Source: Manis javanica
Taxonomy: Eukaryota > Chordata > Mammalia > Pholidota > Manidae
Reading direction: 5' to 3'
DNA: 64,000 bases
NCBI RefSeq assembly: GCF_040802235.1
Contig: NC_133157.1
Coordinates: 33,249,501-33,313,500, forward strand
Each line of letters starts with the position of its first letter. Positions within the stretch are counted from its first letter, which is position 1. Below are positions 1 through 10,438 of this stretch, one piece after another. Under the pieces are notes generated by a model that saw only the letters and a program-made list of their open reading frames with translations, was not told the DNA's origin and made no database searches. The position numbers and the translations under genes are program-made.

Positions 1-1420
1 GGTTAGGGGAAGGAGTGGGGAGAGAAGGTTTTATGAATACACTTCAGCAAAACAGTTTCTCCTCCCACCAATTCTCCCTTAATTTAGATGCATATTCACT
101 GTTACAAGTTCCACCCAACTGTTGTGAGGGGAAACTCTAGAGATCCAAGCATCCAGTGTGAAACATTTACATCAGTGAAATGGAAGAGGGTGTACCTGCT
201 CCCAGAGATTCCAGATCCTGTTGCATTTCTCCTTCCATAGCATATTTTAGGTCTTTAGCAAAGTTCTTGCTTTGTTAAGCTATCATCTTTCAGCTTCTCT
301 AACATAATGTACTGTCCCTCCAAACACAGGTCCTTTGACATACCAGTTCCTTCATCTGAAATAATTCTATCCCCTCCCCAATCCTGTCTTGACTAATTCA
401 TCTTCTACTCATTTTTCTGATCTTGGTTAAAGATCACTTCCTCAGGGAAATCTCAAACGCCTTAGTCTACAATGGGTTCCTTCAAGCCTTTATCTCAATT
501 TTTAAATATACATTATAAATTATTTAGTATGGTTATTAATATCTGACTAAACCAATAGGTCCCAAGCTCAGTGAAAGCAGTACCATTAGCTGGTTTTGCT
601 CACAACTGCAACCTTTGTACCTGGAACATAGCAGGTGCTCAACTAGTATTTGCTGAATAAATGATGAACTGAGCAAATGACTGGAATCCAGAGGTCAGGT
701 GAGTTATATTATGTTGTATCATGGTGGGGCTGTGGGTAAATGTCTTCCTTTGATTGCTATTGAACTTGTGCATGTACTTGACAAAGTTTTAAAATATATA
801 TTATTTTGAAAATTCCCCATAGCCCAAAGTAAACCAAGGCCAAACATGGAATATTTAATCAGCCAGGAAAACGGCTGGATACCCTTAACAGAAGCATGTA
901 GTCTAGCCTGGGAACTTCATAAATGCTCCATAAGACACCTCAATGCAGTGTCTTAGTGTCTTACAGAAGCAAAGGAACACACACTTGTCTCTCAGCATAA
1001 GTCAGGCACGGGGTACAGGTAACCTGAAGGCTCCCTATACTTGACACAAGTTTAGGTGAGAAAAACGCAAGCCTAGGGTGACAGGGAAGAATGGGTATTC
1101 AAAATGTATTTGCTGAGCATCTACTGTGTACCAGAAAAGTCTAGTTTTGCACTGGCCCTGAAAGACCTGCCTTGTGACTTCAGGCATTTCTCCTTCGCAG
1201 GAACATCTGCGCCTCCAAGGTGAGCAAATGAATCACACGCCTGCCTACCTCAAAGGGCTGGGGTGGGCCTGCAACAGCCACAGAGCGCTTCGGCAAGTGA
1301 CAGGGGTTATGAAGGCCAGCAAACGTCGACCCAGGCCGAGCAAGCGAGCTCTGGGCAGCAGCCCACGGGCAGCAGAGCCAGGCGGAGGCGGGTACCCGCC
1401 CTCCGAGGGGCCGCGCTTAC
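1..1420 (-). other. DCAF10: Part of DCAF10 intron 1
   Basis: This stretch lies 3' of the DCAF10 exon 1 splice donor on the minus strand, so it is the beginning of intron 1. No coding exon is visible. About 360-680 resembles an L2 3' end in plus orientation, with the typical 'ggtgctcaa...tatttgctgaataaatga' ending. A short L2/MIR-like piece ('gctgagcatctactgtgtaccag') sits near 1,110-1,140. The CpG island begins near 1,290. Confidence 0.6.
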
Positions 1421-2160
1421 CCGTCGGGAGAGTACTCGAGGTTGAAGACTGCACCGTGGGTGCGGGTGCTGAGGTACACCGAGTCCGCGGGATGGATGGA
1501 ACCGTAGAGGTTAGTCATGGTGCGGAAATTGTCCCGCGCCGGGTCCACGCACAGCCCGCGGCCCAGGCTGCGCGCTCTCAGCCACCCGAAGAGCCGGGCG
1601 CCGGGGCCGCCCAGGCTGGCGCAGAGGCCGTGCTGGCCCCGGCTTCCGACCCTGCAGTCTGGCCCGGGTCGCCGGCGCGGAGGGGAGGGCGGCGACGACT
1701 TTCCCTGGGCGGCAGCAGCTGAGGACTCCAGAACCTCGGCGCACGCGGCCGGGGGCAGCGAAGGGGCGCCGGGGCAGCGCGGGCTCCAGGAGGGCGACGG
1801 GGGAGGGACTGCGTCAGCCCCGGGCGGTGGCGGCGCGGGCGGGGAAGGGAGCGGCCCGGTGACTGCCGCCCGCCCTCCGTTGGGTGCCGGCTCCTCAGCC
1901 CCGGCTCCGGCCGCCTCGTCCCCTTCGGGACTACGAGGCCCGAAGGGAAACATGACCAACGCACCCGCCCCCGACTCCCGGCCGCTGCCCCGCCGGCCGA
2001 CACCTCAGCGCTCCCGCTCCAGCCGCCACTTCCGGCGTGCGGCGGCCTAACCCCGCCGGCTGGGAAACTCGCGTCACCCCTTGGCCACCATCTGCCCGGG
2101 ACCACGAAAGCGGGGACACCGCCCGACCGCGGGTGCCGCGTCTTTTCCTCCCGGATCTTT
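1290..2160 (-). promoter_or_regulatory. DCAF10: CpG-island promoter of DCAF10
   Basis: The stretch is very GC- and CpG-rich compared with its flanks and covers DCAF10 exon 1 and its 5' flank. An ETS-type site reading GCCGGAAGTG on the minus strand is at 2027-2036, about 75-85 bases upstream of the DCAF10 ATG, a common place for GABPA/ELK-type core promoter elements. No TATA box is evident. The exact transcription start cannot be read from sequence. Confidence 0.75.
1421..1953 (-). CDS. DCAF10: DCAF10 exon 1: N-terminus of DDB1- and CUL4-associated factor 10
   Basis: DCAF10 is a WD40 protein that acts as a substrate receptor for the CUL4-DDB1 ubiquitin ligase. This exon encodes about the first 178 residues. 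It starts MFPFGPRSP at the ATG complementary to 1951-1953; the longer open frame upstream begins at a non-ATG codon. A proline/alanine/glycine-rich low-complexity region follows, then the conserved stretch ARDNFRTMTNLYGSIHPAD and the start of the first WD repeat (THGAVFNLEYSPDG). The frame ends at a good donor, GG|GTAAGC, at 1420/1421, leaving a split codon. The remaining exons, which hold most of the beta-propeller, lie to the left of the window. The low-complexity part is as expected of this family's poorly conserved N-terminus. The assignment comes from close recalled similarity to mammalian DCAF10. Confidence 0.93.
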
Positions 2161-2904
2161 GCACTAAGATGAGCGAAGGAAAGAAATTAACGATATTATG
2201 TGCAGGGTATACAAAGTAAGTGGCATGGAACACTGCTTACTCAGCGTGGGACAGGTTAACTTATGCATTAAAAAGCCCTAGTCTGTACAGTGCCTGGAAA
2301 ATGGGGCCTATTGGTGTCCCGTATATGTGCCCAACTCCCTGCTACTTCCTGGTAGGTCAAGACTTTAATCGAGACCAGAGACTTCCTCTCTAAAGGAAGA
2401 GCATATATCCAGCCAAGAGTCACTGAGCGGGGCTGAAGACCTGAGTTAAATCAACCTTACAAGCAATAAAACCCAGGGTCAAGCCTGCTTACATCTGCTA
2501 GGCAGGGTGGGCATGGAAGGTATGACGGGTTGACAAGGACTGACGTGTTTCTTGGGGAGGGAAGGAGAATCTTCAATTAAAAGAAAGTTTGAGGTAGGAG
2601 GAAAGGTAGATAAAAGAACTGGTAACTCTTCTAGGCCTTGATCGTGAGCTGTGCTGCAGAAAGCATACATGTAATTAATGACTGAGGGTAAATCTGGAGG
2701 AAGGGAATGAGACTCAGAGGGCTGAACGAACATTCAGCAGATTCTCCCACCAATTAAGTTAATCCTTCCACCAATTCAGCTATCCTGTCAATGAGCTGAA
2801 TAGAAGAAGGGTGAGAAGCAAGCATCCTGAGTTCAGAGAAGATCAAGGCAGCCATTCCTCTGGAGATATTCCTTATTTTGCTCCCAAAAAGCAGAAGGGG
2901 AGGG
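2161..2904. other. Intergenic DNA upstream of DCAF10
   Basis: Unique-looking intergenic sequence between the DCAF10 promoter and the L1 nest. I see no exon, RNA gene or confident repeat in it. Confidence 0.5.
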
Positions 2905-5659
2905 GGTCTTTTTTTTTTTTTTTTGTATTTGTATTTTATTTATTTATTTTCTTTTTTATTAAGGTATTATTGATATACACTCTTATGAAGGTTTCACATG
3001 AAATAACAATGTGGTTACTACATTTACCCATATTATCAAGTCCCCACCCATACCCCAATGCAGTCACTGACCATCAGTGCAGCAAGATACCACAGATCCA
3101 CTATGTGCCTTCTCTGTAATACACTGTTCTCCCCGTGATAGCCCACACCATGTGTACTAAACATAATACCCCTCAATCCTCTTCTCCCTCCCTCCCCAGC
3201 CGCCCTCCCACACCCCTCCCCTTTGGTAACCACCAGTTGATTCTTGGAGTCTCTGAGTCGGCTGCTATTTTGTTCCTTCAGTTTTGCTTCACTGTTGTAT
3301 TCCACAAATGAGGGAAATCATTTGGCATTTCTATTTCTCCACCTGGCTTATTTCACTGAGCATAATGTCCTCCAGCTTCATCCATATTGTTGCAAATGGT
3401 AGGATTTGTTTCTTTCTTATGGCTGAATAGTATTCCATTGTGTATATGTACCACATCTTCTTTATCCATTCATCTACTGATGGACACTTACATTGCTTCC
3501 ATATCTTGGCTATTGTAAAAAAGTGCTGTGATAAACATAGGCGTGCATATGTCTTTTTGCATCTGAGAAGTTGTATTCTTTGGGTAAATTCCAAGGAGTG
3601 GGATTCGAGGTCAAATGGTATTACTATTTTTAGTTTATTGAGGAACCTCCATATTGCTTTCCACAATGGTTTAACTAGCTTACATTCCCACCAGCAGTGT
3701 AGGAGGGTTCCCCTTTCTACACATCTTCACCAGCATTTGTTGTTCTTAGTCTTTTCGATGCTGGCCATCCTAACTGGTGTGAGGTGATAACTCACTGTGG
3801 GTTTAATTTGCATTTCTCTGATGATTAGTGATGTGCAGCATCTTTTCATGTGTCTGTTGGCCATCTGAATTTCTTCTTTGGAGAACTGTCTCTTCATATC
3901 CTCTGCCCATTTGTTAATCAGGTTATTTGCTTTTTGTTTGTTGAGGTGTATGAGTTCTTTATATATTTTGGATGTTGGCATTTACAAATATATTCTCCCA
4001 TACTGTAGGATGCTTTTTTGTTCTGTTGATGGTGTCCTTTGCAATACAGAAACTTTTTAGTTTGATGTAGTCCAGTAAGTTCATTTTTGCTTTTGTTTCC
4101 CTTGCTCGAGGAGATGCGTTCAGAAAGAGGTTGCTCATGCTTATATTCAGATGTTTCCCTATATTGTCTTCTAAGAGTTTTATGGTTTCATGACTTACAT
4201 TCAAGGCATTAATCCATTTCGAGTTTACTTTTGTGTATGGGATTAAACAATAATCCAGTTTCATTCTCTTGCATGTAGCTGTCCAGTTTTGCCAACACCA
4301 GCTGTTGAAGAGGCAGTCATTTCCCCATTGTATGTCTATGACTCCTTTATCATAGATTAATTGACCATATATGTTTGGGTTAATATCTGGACTCTATTCT
4401 ATTCCACTGGTCTGTGGCTCTGTTCTTGTGCCAGTACCAAATTGTCTTGATTACTGGTACTTTGTAGTACAGCTTGAAGTTGGGAAGCGAGATGCCCCCT
4501 GCTTTATTCTTCTTTCTCAGGATTGCTTGGCTATTAAGGGTCTTTTGTGGTTCCATATGAATTTTAGAACTATTTGTTCCAGTTCGTTGAAGAATATTGT
4601 TGGTATTTTGATAGGGATTGCACTGTATCTGTAGATTGCTTTAGGCAGGATGGCCATTTTGACAATATTAATTCTTCCTAGCCAAGAGCATGGGATGAGT
4701 TTCCATTTATTAGTGTCCTCTTTAATTTATCTTATTAAGAGTTTCTTGTAGTTTTCAGGGTATAGGTCTTTCACTTCCTTGGTTAGGTTTATTCCTAGGT
4801 ATTATATTCTTTTTGATGATGCAACTGTGACTGGGATTGTTTTCCTGATTTCTCTCTCTGCTAGTTCATTGTTAGTGTATAGGAATGCCACAGATTTCTG
4901 TGTATTAATTTTGTATCCTGCAACTTTGCTGAATTCAGATATTAGATCTAGTAGTTTTGGAGTGGATTCTTCAGGGTTTTTTATATACAATATCATGTCA
5001 TCTGCAAACAGGGACAGTTTAACTTCTTCCTTGCCAATATGGATGCTTTTTATTTCTTTGTGTTGTCTGATTGCTGTGGCTAGGACCTCCAGTACTATGT
5101 TGAATAGAAGTGGAGAAAGTGGGCTTCCTTGTCTTGTTCCCTATCTTAAAGGAAAAGCTTTCAGCTTCTCACTGTTAAGTATGATGTTGGCTGTGGGTTT
5201 GTCATATATGGTCTTTATTATGTTGAGGTAATTGCCCTATATACCCATTTTGTTGAGAGTTTTTATCATGAGTGGATGTTGAATTTTGTCAAATGTTTTT
5301 TCAGCATCTATGGAGATATGGTTTCTGTCCTTTTTGTTGATGTGGTGGATGATGTTGATGGATTTTCGAATGTTGTACCATCCGTGCATCCTGGAATAAA
5401 TCCTACTTGGATGATCTTTTTGAATTTGGTTTGCTAATATTTTGTTCACTATTTTTGCATCTTTGTTCATCAGGGATATTGTTCTGTAATTTTCATTTTT
5501 GTGGTGTCTTTAGTTATTTAGGAGCATGTTGTGAAGTCTCCATGTGTTTGTGGGACTTTTCATTTTCTTTGTGTAATTTATTTCTAGTTTCATACCTCTG
5601 TGGTCTGAGAAACTGGGTGGTACAATTTCAATCTTTTTTAATTTACTGAGTCTCTTTTT
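2905..5659 (-). mobile_element. L1 copy 1, 3' half (interrupted by a later insertion)
   Basis: An antisense L1 begins with its poly(A) tail (poly-T at about 2908-2925 on this strand). A 3' UTR follows, then ORF2 read on the minus strand, including the C-terminal MEYYSAI and [15 protein letters not shown] stretches. ORF2 is broken by many stops and frameshifts. Near 5505 the sequence jumps from the RT region to a part that lies about 0.8 kb further 5' in copy 2, so there is an internal deletion. The element stops at 5659 and resumes at 16498. No ERV-derived tail follows this 3' UTR, unlike copy 2. Inactive. Confidence 0.9.
5644..5659. repeat. Left target-site duplication of the composite insertion
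   Basis: The 16 bases tactgagtctcttttt here are repeated exactly at 16498-16513. Both lie in L1 copy 1, and the copy-1 sequence reads through continuously if everything between is removed. The insertion's poly-T follows directly at 5660-5665. Confidence 0.85.
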
Positions 5660-7404
5660 TTTTTTGAGAGGGCATCTCTCATATTTATTGATCAAATGGT
5701 TGTTAACAACAATAAAATTCTGTATAGGGGAGTCAATGCTCAATGCACAATCATTAATCTACCCCCAGCCTAATTCTCGTCAGTCTCCAATCTTCTGAAG
5801 CATAATGAACAAGTTCTTACATGGTGAACAAATTCTTACATAGTGAATAAGTTCTTACATGGTGAACAGTACAAGGACAGTCATCACAGAAACTTTCAGT
5901 TTTGATCACTCATTATGAACTATAAACAATCAGGTCAAATATGAATATTCGTTTGATTTTTATACTTGATTTATATGTGAATCCCACATTTCTCCCTTTA
6001 TTATTATTATTATTTTTTTAATAAAATGCTGAAGTGGTAGGTAGATGCAAGATAAAGGTAGAAAACATAGTTTAGTGTTGTAAGAGAGCAAATGTAGATG
6101 ATCAGGTGTGTGCCTGTAGACTATGTGTTAATCCAAGCTAGACAAGGGCAATAATACATCCACGGATGCAGAAGATTTCTCTCAAAACATGGGGGGTGAG
6201 GTTCTAAGCCTCACCTCTGTTGATCCCCAATTTCTCACCTGATGTTCCCTCTGCAACTGTGCCTGTCTTAGGTTGTTCCTCCCTTGAGGAATCTTACCTG
6301 TCTCAGCTAACGAGTCATCTTCCGGGGCCATACAGGGAAATGTAAAGTTGGTAAGTGAGAGAGAAGCCATATTGTTTGAAAAGGAATGCTTTTCACTTCT
6401 TTGCACATTTATGCCCTGTGGCTTCTATGCCCATCATTACCACTTGGAGGAGTTACGATACTCGGTGAATTCGATATGAGGCATGAATTCTATTTAAGGG
6501 TTGTAATTAGGAAGGAAGAACAAAAGCTATAGAGGTAGCAGACGGAAGAAAACATGGGAAGATTGATTATTTCTTTGACATATCTTCTTGTAGAGTAACT
6601 TAAGCACGTATAGGTTTTAAACTCCTAATTAAATTGTGCACACATATTAACATAATAGGAATACAGTTACATAACCAAAGCAGATCTATAATTACCAGCT
6701 ATCTCCAGTGAAGCCAACAAAACCAGTTAGGCACCCTAGGCATTTGTGAAAATTTCTCCATGATATAATGGATATTGTCCAACTGTACTTGAACAGTCTG
6801 AGAGAAATCAGACAAATTAAAACAACCCATTCCTGGGAACTGTTCACATCCCATATGTTCTTTTAACAGTAGATAGTCTGTAGTTGTAAGATTTTGGAGC
6901 ACTACAACTTGCACTTCTCCTAATTCTTGGTTGAGTTCCAACAGTATAGATCCAGTCAAATTTGTTGTTTTACTGTATGCACAGGCCAGCTTAGGTATCT
7001 CCTTCATTCCAATGGCAAGTCCAGGAACCAGTGGGATGAATGCAGCTACAACTGCAGCATGGCCTGGATCTTTGTTGAGGTTTTTGATGATCATCTTCTG
7101 GTATGTCTCTTCCAGAGAGTGCTGATGTTGGAAGTTCTTCATATCGTATCTTAGTTCATTTTCTGGGTAGCCAAATTACGCTTTGATCCTCTGTATAAAC
7201 ACAAACTGACCCTTTGCCCACACTTTGATACGCCCACTATACCATTGTGTAGAGAAAGGAATATTATCAGAAAAGTGTACATCCATAGCCGATCATCTGA
7301 CACCCTTTAAGTGATCAAAATTAAGGATATTTAAAGCATGCATTAATCGTTGATTTACAGTTAGTTTTATCCTATCAGGGAGTAATCCCCCTTCTCTTTC
7401 TTTC
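5660..7404 (-). mobile_element. ERV-derived tail, copy A (env TM region to 3' end), fused to an L1 3' end
   Basis: This segment of about 1.7 kb lies in the same (minus) orientation as the adjoining L1. Its 3' end carries an AATAAA signal (tttatt at about 5684-5689) just before a poly(A) tail. An env transmembrane-subunit remnant lies inside it (see 6699-7142). The segment aligns with copy B (8472-10101) over most of its length with scattered substitutions. Bases 7253-7400, next to the L1 poly(A), are absent from copy B. No paired LTRs, gag or pol are seen. It appears to be a truncated retroviral transcript carried by L1 machinery. Confidence 0.75.
6699..7142 (-). pseudogene. Retroviral env transmembrane-subunit remnant (copy A)
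   Basis: A 147-residue open frame resembles the ectodomain of a retroviral TM protein: a hydrophobic fusion-peptide-like region, a heptad-rich stretch, an immunosuppressive-domain-like segment, and a CEQFPGMGC motif. In that motif the usual CX6CC reads CX6GC, followed by a CFNLSD-type sequence reminiscent of alpharetrovirus-like envelopes. The frame ends at a TAG within the tryptophan-rich pre-membrane stretch, where copy B stays open. Another stop lies upstream near 7170. There is no surface subunit, signal peptide or membrane anchor in frame, so it is a dead fragment. Confidence 0.7.
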
Positions 7405-8250
7405 TTTTTTTTTTCTTATCATTAATCTACACTTACATGATGCATATTTTGTTTACTAGGCTCTCCCCTATACCAGGTCCCCGCTATAAACCCCTTTACA
7501 GTCACTGTCCATCAGCATAGCAAAATGTTGTAGAATCACTACTTGTCTTCTCTGTGTTGTACAGCCCTCCCTTTTCTCCCACCCCCCATGCATGCTAATC
7601 TTATACCCCTCTTTTTCTCCCCCTCCCTTATCCCTGCCTACCCACCCATCCTCCCCAGTCCCTTTCCCTTTGGTACCTGTTAGTCCATTCTTGAGTTCTG
7701 TGATTCTGCTGCTATTTTGTTCCTTCAGTTTTTCCTTTGTTCTTATACTCCACAGATGAGTGAAATCATTTGGTATTTCTCTTTCTCCGCTTGGCTTGTT
7801 TCGCTGAGCATAATACCCTCCAGCTCCATCCTTGTTGCTGCAAATGGTAGGATTTGCCCTCTTCTTATGGCTGAGTAGTATTCCATTGTGTATATGTACC
7901 ACATCTTCTTTATCCATTCACCTACCGATGGACATTTAGGTTGCTTCCAATTCTTGGCTATTGTAAATAGTGCTGCGATAAACATAGGGGTGCATCTGTC
8001 TTTCTCAAACTTGATTGCTGCGTTCTTAGGGTAAACTCCTAGGAGTGAAATTCCTGGGTCAAATGGTAAGTCTGTTTTGAGCATTTTGATGAACCTCCAT
8101 AATGCTTTCCACAATGGTTGAACTAATTTACATTCCCACCAGCAGTGTAGGAGGGTTCCCCTTTCTCCACAGCCTCGACAACATTTGTTGTTGTTTGTCT
8201 TTTGGATGGCAGCCATCCTTACTGGTGTGAGGTGATACCTCATTGTAGTT
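7405..8250 (-). mobile_element. 5'-truncated L1 3' end, attached to ERV tail copy A
   Basis: It starts with L1 poly(A) (poly-T at 7405-7414), then the young-family 3' UTR ('actaggctctcccctatacc...'), then the C-terminal part of ORF2 on the minus strand (7743 onward, including [14 protein letters not shown]). It stops abruptly at about 8250. It is nearly identical to the corresponding part of L1 copy 2 (10105-10945) and ends at the matching position there. No intact ORF. Confidence 0.85.
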
Positions 8251-8461
8251 TTTTTTGTTTTTTTTTTTATTGAAGGGTAGTTGACACACAATATTACATC
8301 AGTTTCAGGTGTACAACACAGTGATTTAACATTTATATACATGATAATTCTAGGTACCAGCTATCACCATACCAAGTTGTTACAATATTTTGACTATATT
8401 CCTTATGCTATACATTACATCCCGGTTACTTATTTATTTTACAATTGGAAGTGTGTACTTT
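8251..8461 (-). mobile_element. Older L1 3'-end fragment
   Basis: A poly-T/poly-A tract is followed by 'attgaagggtagttgacacacaatattacatcagtttcaggtgtacaac', the typical 3' terminus of an older mammalian L1 family. It is sandwiched between the two L1-ERV chimeras and differs from both. It probably travelled as flanking sequence or was the landing site of one of them. Confidence 0.75.
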
Positions 8462-10101
8462 TTTTTTCTTTTTGAGGGCATCTCTCATATTTATTTATCA
8501 AATGGTTGTTAACAACAATAAAATTCTGTATAGGGGGGTCAGTGCTCAATGCACAATCATTAATCCACCCCAAGCCTAATTTTCATCAGTCTCCAATCTT
8601 CTGAAGCATAACGAACAAGTTCTTACATGGAGAACAAATTCTTACATAGTGAATAAGTTACATGGTGAACATTACAAGGGCAGTCATCACAGAGGCTTTT
8701 GGTTTTGATCATGCATTATGAACTATAAACAGTTCAAATATGAATATTCATTTGATTTTTATACTTGATTTATATGTGGATACCACATTTCTCTCTTTAT
8801 TATTATTATTTTTAATAAAATGCTGAAATAGTAGGTAGATGGAAGATAAAGGTAGAAAACATAGTTTAGTGTTGTAAGAGAGCAAATGTAGATGATCAGG
8901 TGTGTGCCTGTAGACTGTGTTAATCCAAGCTAGACAAGGGCAATAAAACATCCACGTATGCAGAAGATTTCTCTCAGAACAGGCGGGGGGAGGTTCTAAG
9001 CCTCACCTCTGTTGATCCCCATTTTCTCACCTGATGGCCCCCCTGCAACTGTGCCTGTCTTAGGTTGTTCCTCCCTTGAGGAATCTTACCCGTCTCTGGC
9101 TAACCAGTCATCTTCCAGGGCCATACAGGGAAATGTTAAGTTGGTAAGTGTGAGAGAAGCCTTATTGTTTGAAAAGGTTAGCTTTTTACTTCTTTGCATA
9201 TTTTATGCCCTGTGGCTTCTATGCCCAGCATTTGTCTTGAGGTGTCTTTACCACTTGGAAGACTTATGATGCTCGGTAAATTTGATATGAGGCACGAATT
9301 CTACTTAAGGGTTATAATTAGGAAGGAAGAAGAAAAGCTATAGAAGTAGCAGGTGGAAGAAAACCTGGGAAGATTGATTATTTCTTTGACATACCTTCTT
9401 GTAGAGTAACTTCAGCATGTATAAGTTTTAAACTAGTAATTAAATTGCACACACACATTAACATAGTAGGAGTACAGTTATGTAACCAAAGCATACCTGT
9501 AGTTACCAGCCATCTCCAGTGAAACCAAGAAAACCAGTTAGGCACCTTAGGCATTTGTGAAAACTTATCTATAATATGGTGAATATTGTCCAACTGAACT
9601 TGAACAGTCTGAGAGGAATCAGACAAATTAAAACAACCCATTCCTGGGGACTGTTCACATCCCATATGTTCTTTTAACAGTAAATAGTCTGTAGTTGTAA
9701 GATTTTGGAACGCTACAATTTGCACTTCTCCTAATTCTTGGTTGAGATCTAACAGTTTAGATCCTGTCAAATTTGTTGTTTTGCTGTATGCACAGGCCAG
9801 CTTAGATATCTCCTTCTTCATTCCCATGGCAAGTCCAGGAACTGGTGGGATGAGTGCATCTACACCTGTAGCAGTGCATGGATCTTTGTTGGGGTTTTTT
9901 GATGGTCATCTTCTGGCATGAGTCTTCCTGAGAGTGCTGATGTTGGAAGTTCTTTTTCATATTGTATCTTAGTTCATTTTCGGGGTAGCCAAATTAGACT
10001 TTGATCCTCTGTATAAACACAAACAGACCCTTTGCCTACACTTTTATATGCCCTTTATACCATTGTGTAGAACTCATTGGAGGTCACCACACAGGAACTG
10101 C
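8462..10101 (-). mobile_element. ERV-derived tail, copy B, fused to L1 copy 2
   Basis: This second copy of the env-derived tail is again antisense, again ends in AATAAA and poly(A) (poly-T at 8460-8469), and is again joined to an L1 poly(A) at its 5' side (10102-10110). It differs from copy A by scattered substitutions and small indels. It also has a different stretch (10071-10100, aactcattggaggtcaccac...) directly beside the L1 poly(A). Confidence 0.75.
9378..9827 (-). pseudogene. Retroviral env transmembrane-subunit remnant (copy B)
   Basis: A 149-residue open frame is homologous to the copy A remnant. It keeps the CX6GC version of the disulphide loop (CEQSPGMGC) and the CFNLSD-like follow-on, and remains open through the tryptophan-rich pre-membrane stretch where copy A has a stop. 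Beyond that the frame carries no convincing membrane anchor. The surface subunit is absent. Not a functional envelope gene. Confidence 0.7.
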
Positions 10102-10438
10102 TTTTTTTTTCTTATCATTAATCTACACTTACATGACGCATATTTTGTTTACTAGGCTCTCCCCTATACCAGGTCCCCCCTATATACCCCTTTACAGTCA
10201 CTGTCCATCAGCATAGCAAAATGTTGTAGAATCACTACTTGTCTTCTCTGTGTTGTACAGCCCTCCCTTTTCTCCCACTCCCCATGCATGCTAATCTTAT
10301 AGCCCCCTTTTTCTCCCCCTCCCTTATCCCTCCCTACCCACCCATCCTCCCCAGTCCCTTTCCCTTTGGTACCTGTTAGTCCATTCTTGAGTTCTGTGAT
10401 TCTGCGGCTATTTTGTTCCTTCAGTTTTTCCTTTGTTC

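Noticed and set aside
1174-2219. Plus-strand open frames across the DCAF10 CpG island
   Set aside because: They are alanine/proline/arginine-rich antisense shadows caused by high GC content. The minus-strand frame has the recognisable DCAF10 sequence and splice donor.
6699-9827. A syncytin-like captured envelope gene
   Set aside because: Both env remnants are under 150 residues, lack signal peptide, surface subunit and membrane anchor, and copy A has stops. No intact envelope gene is present.
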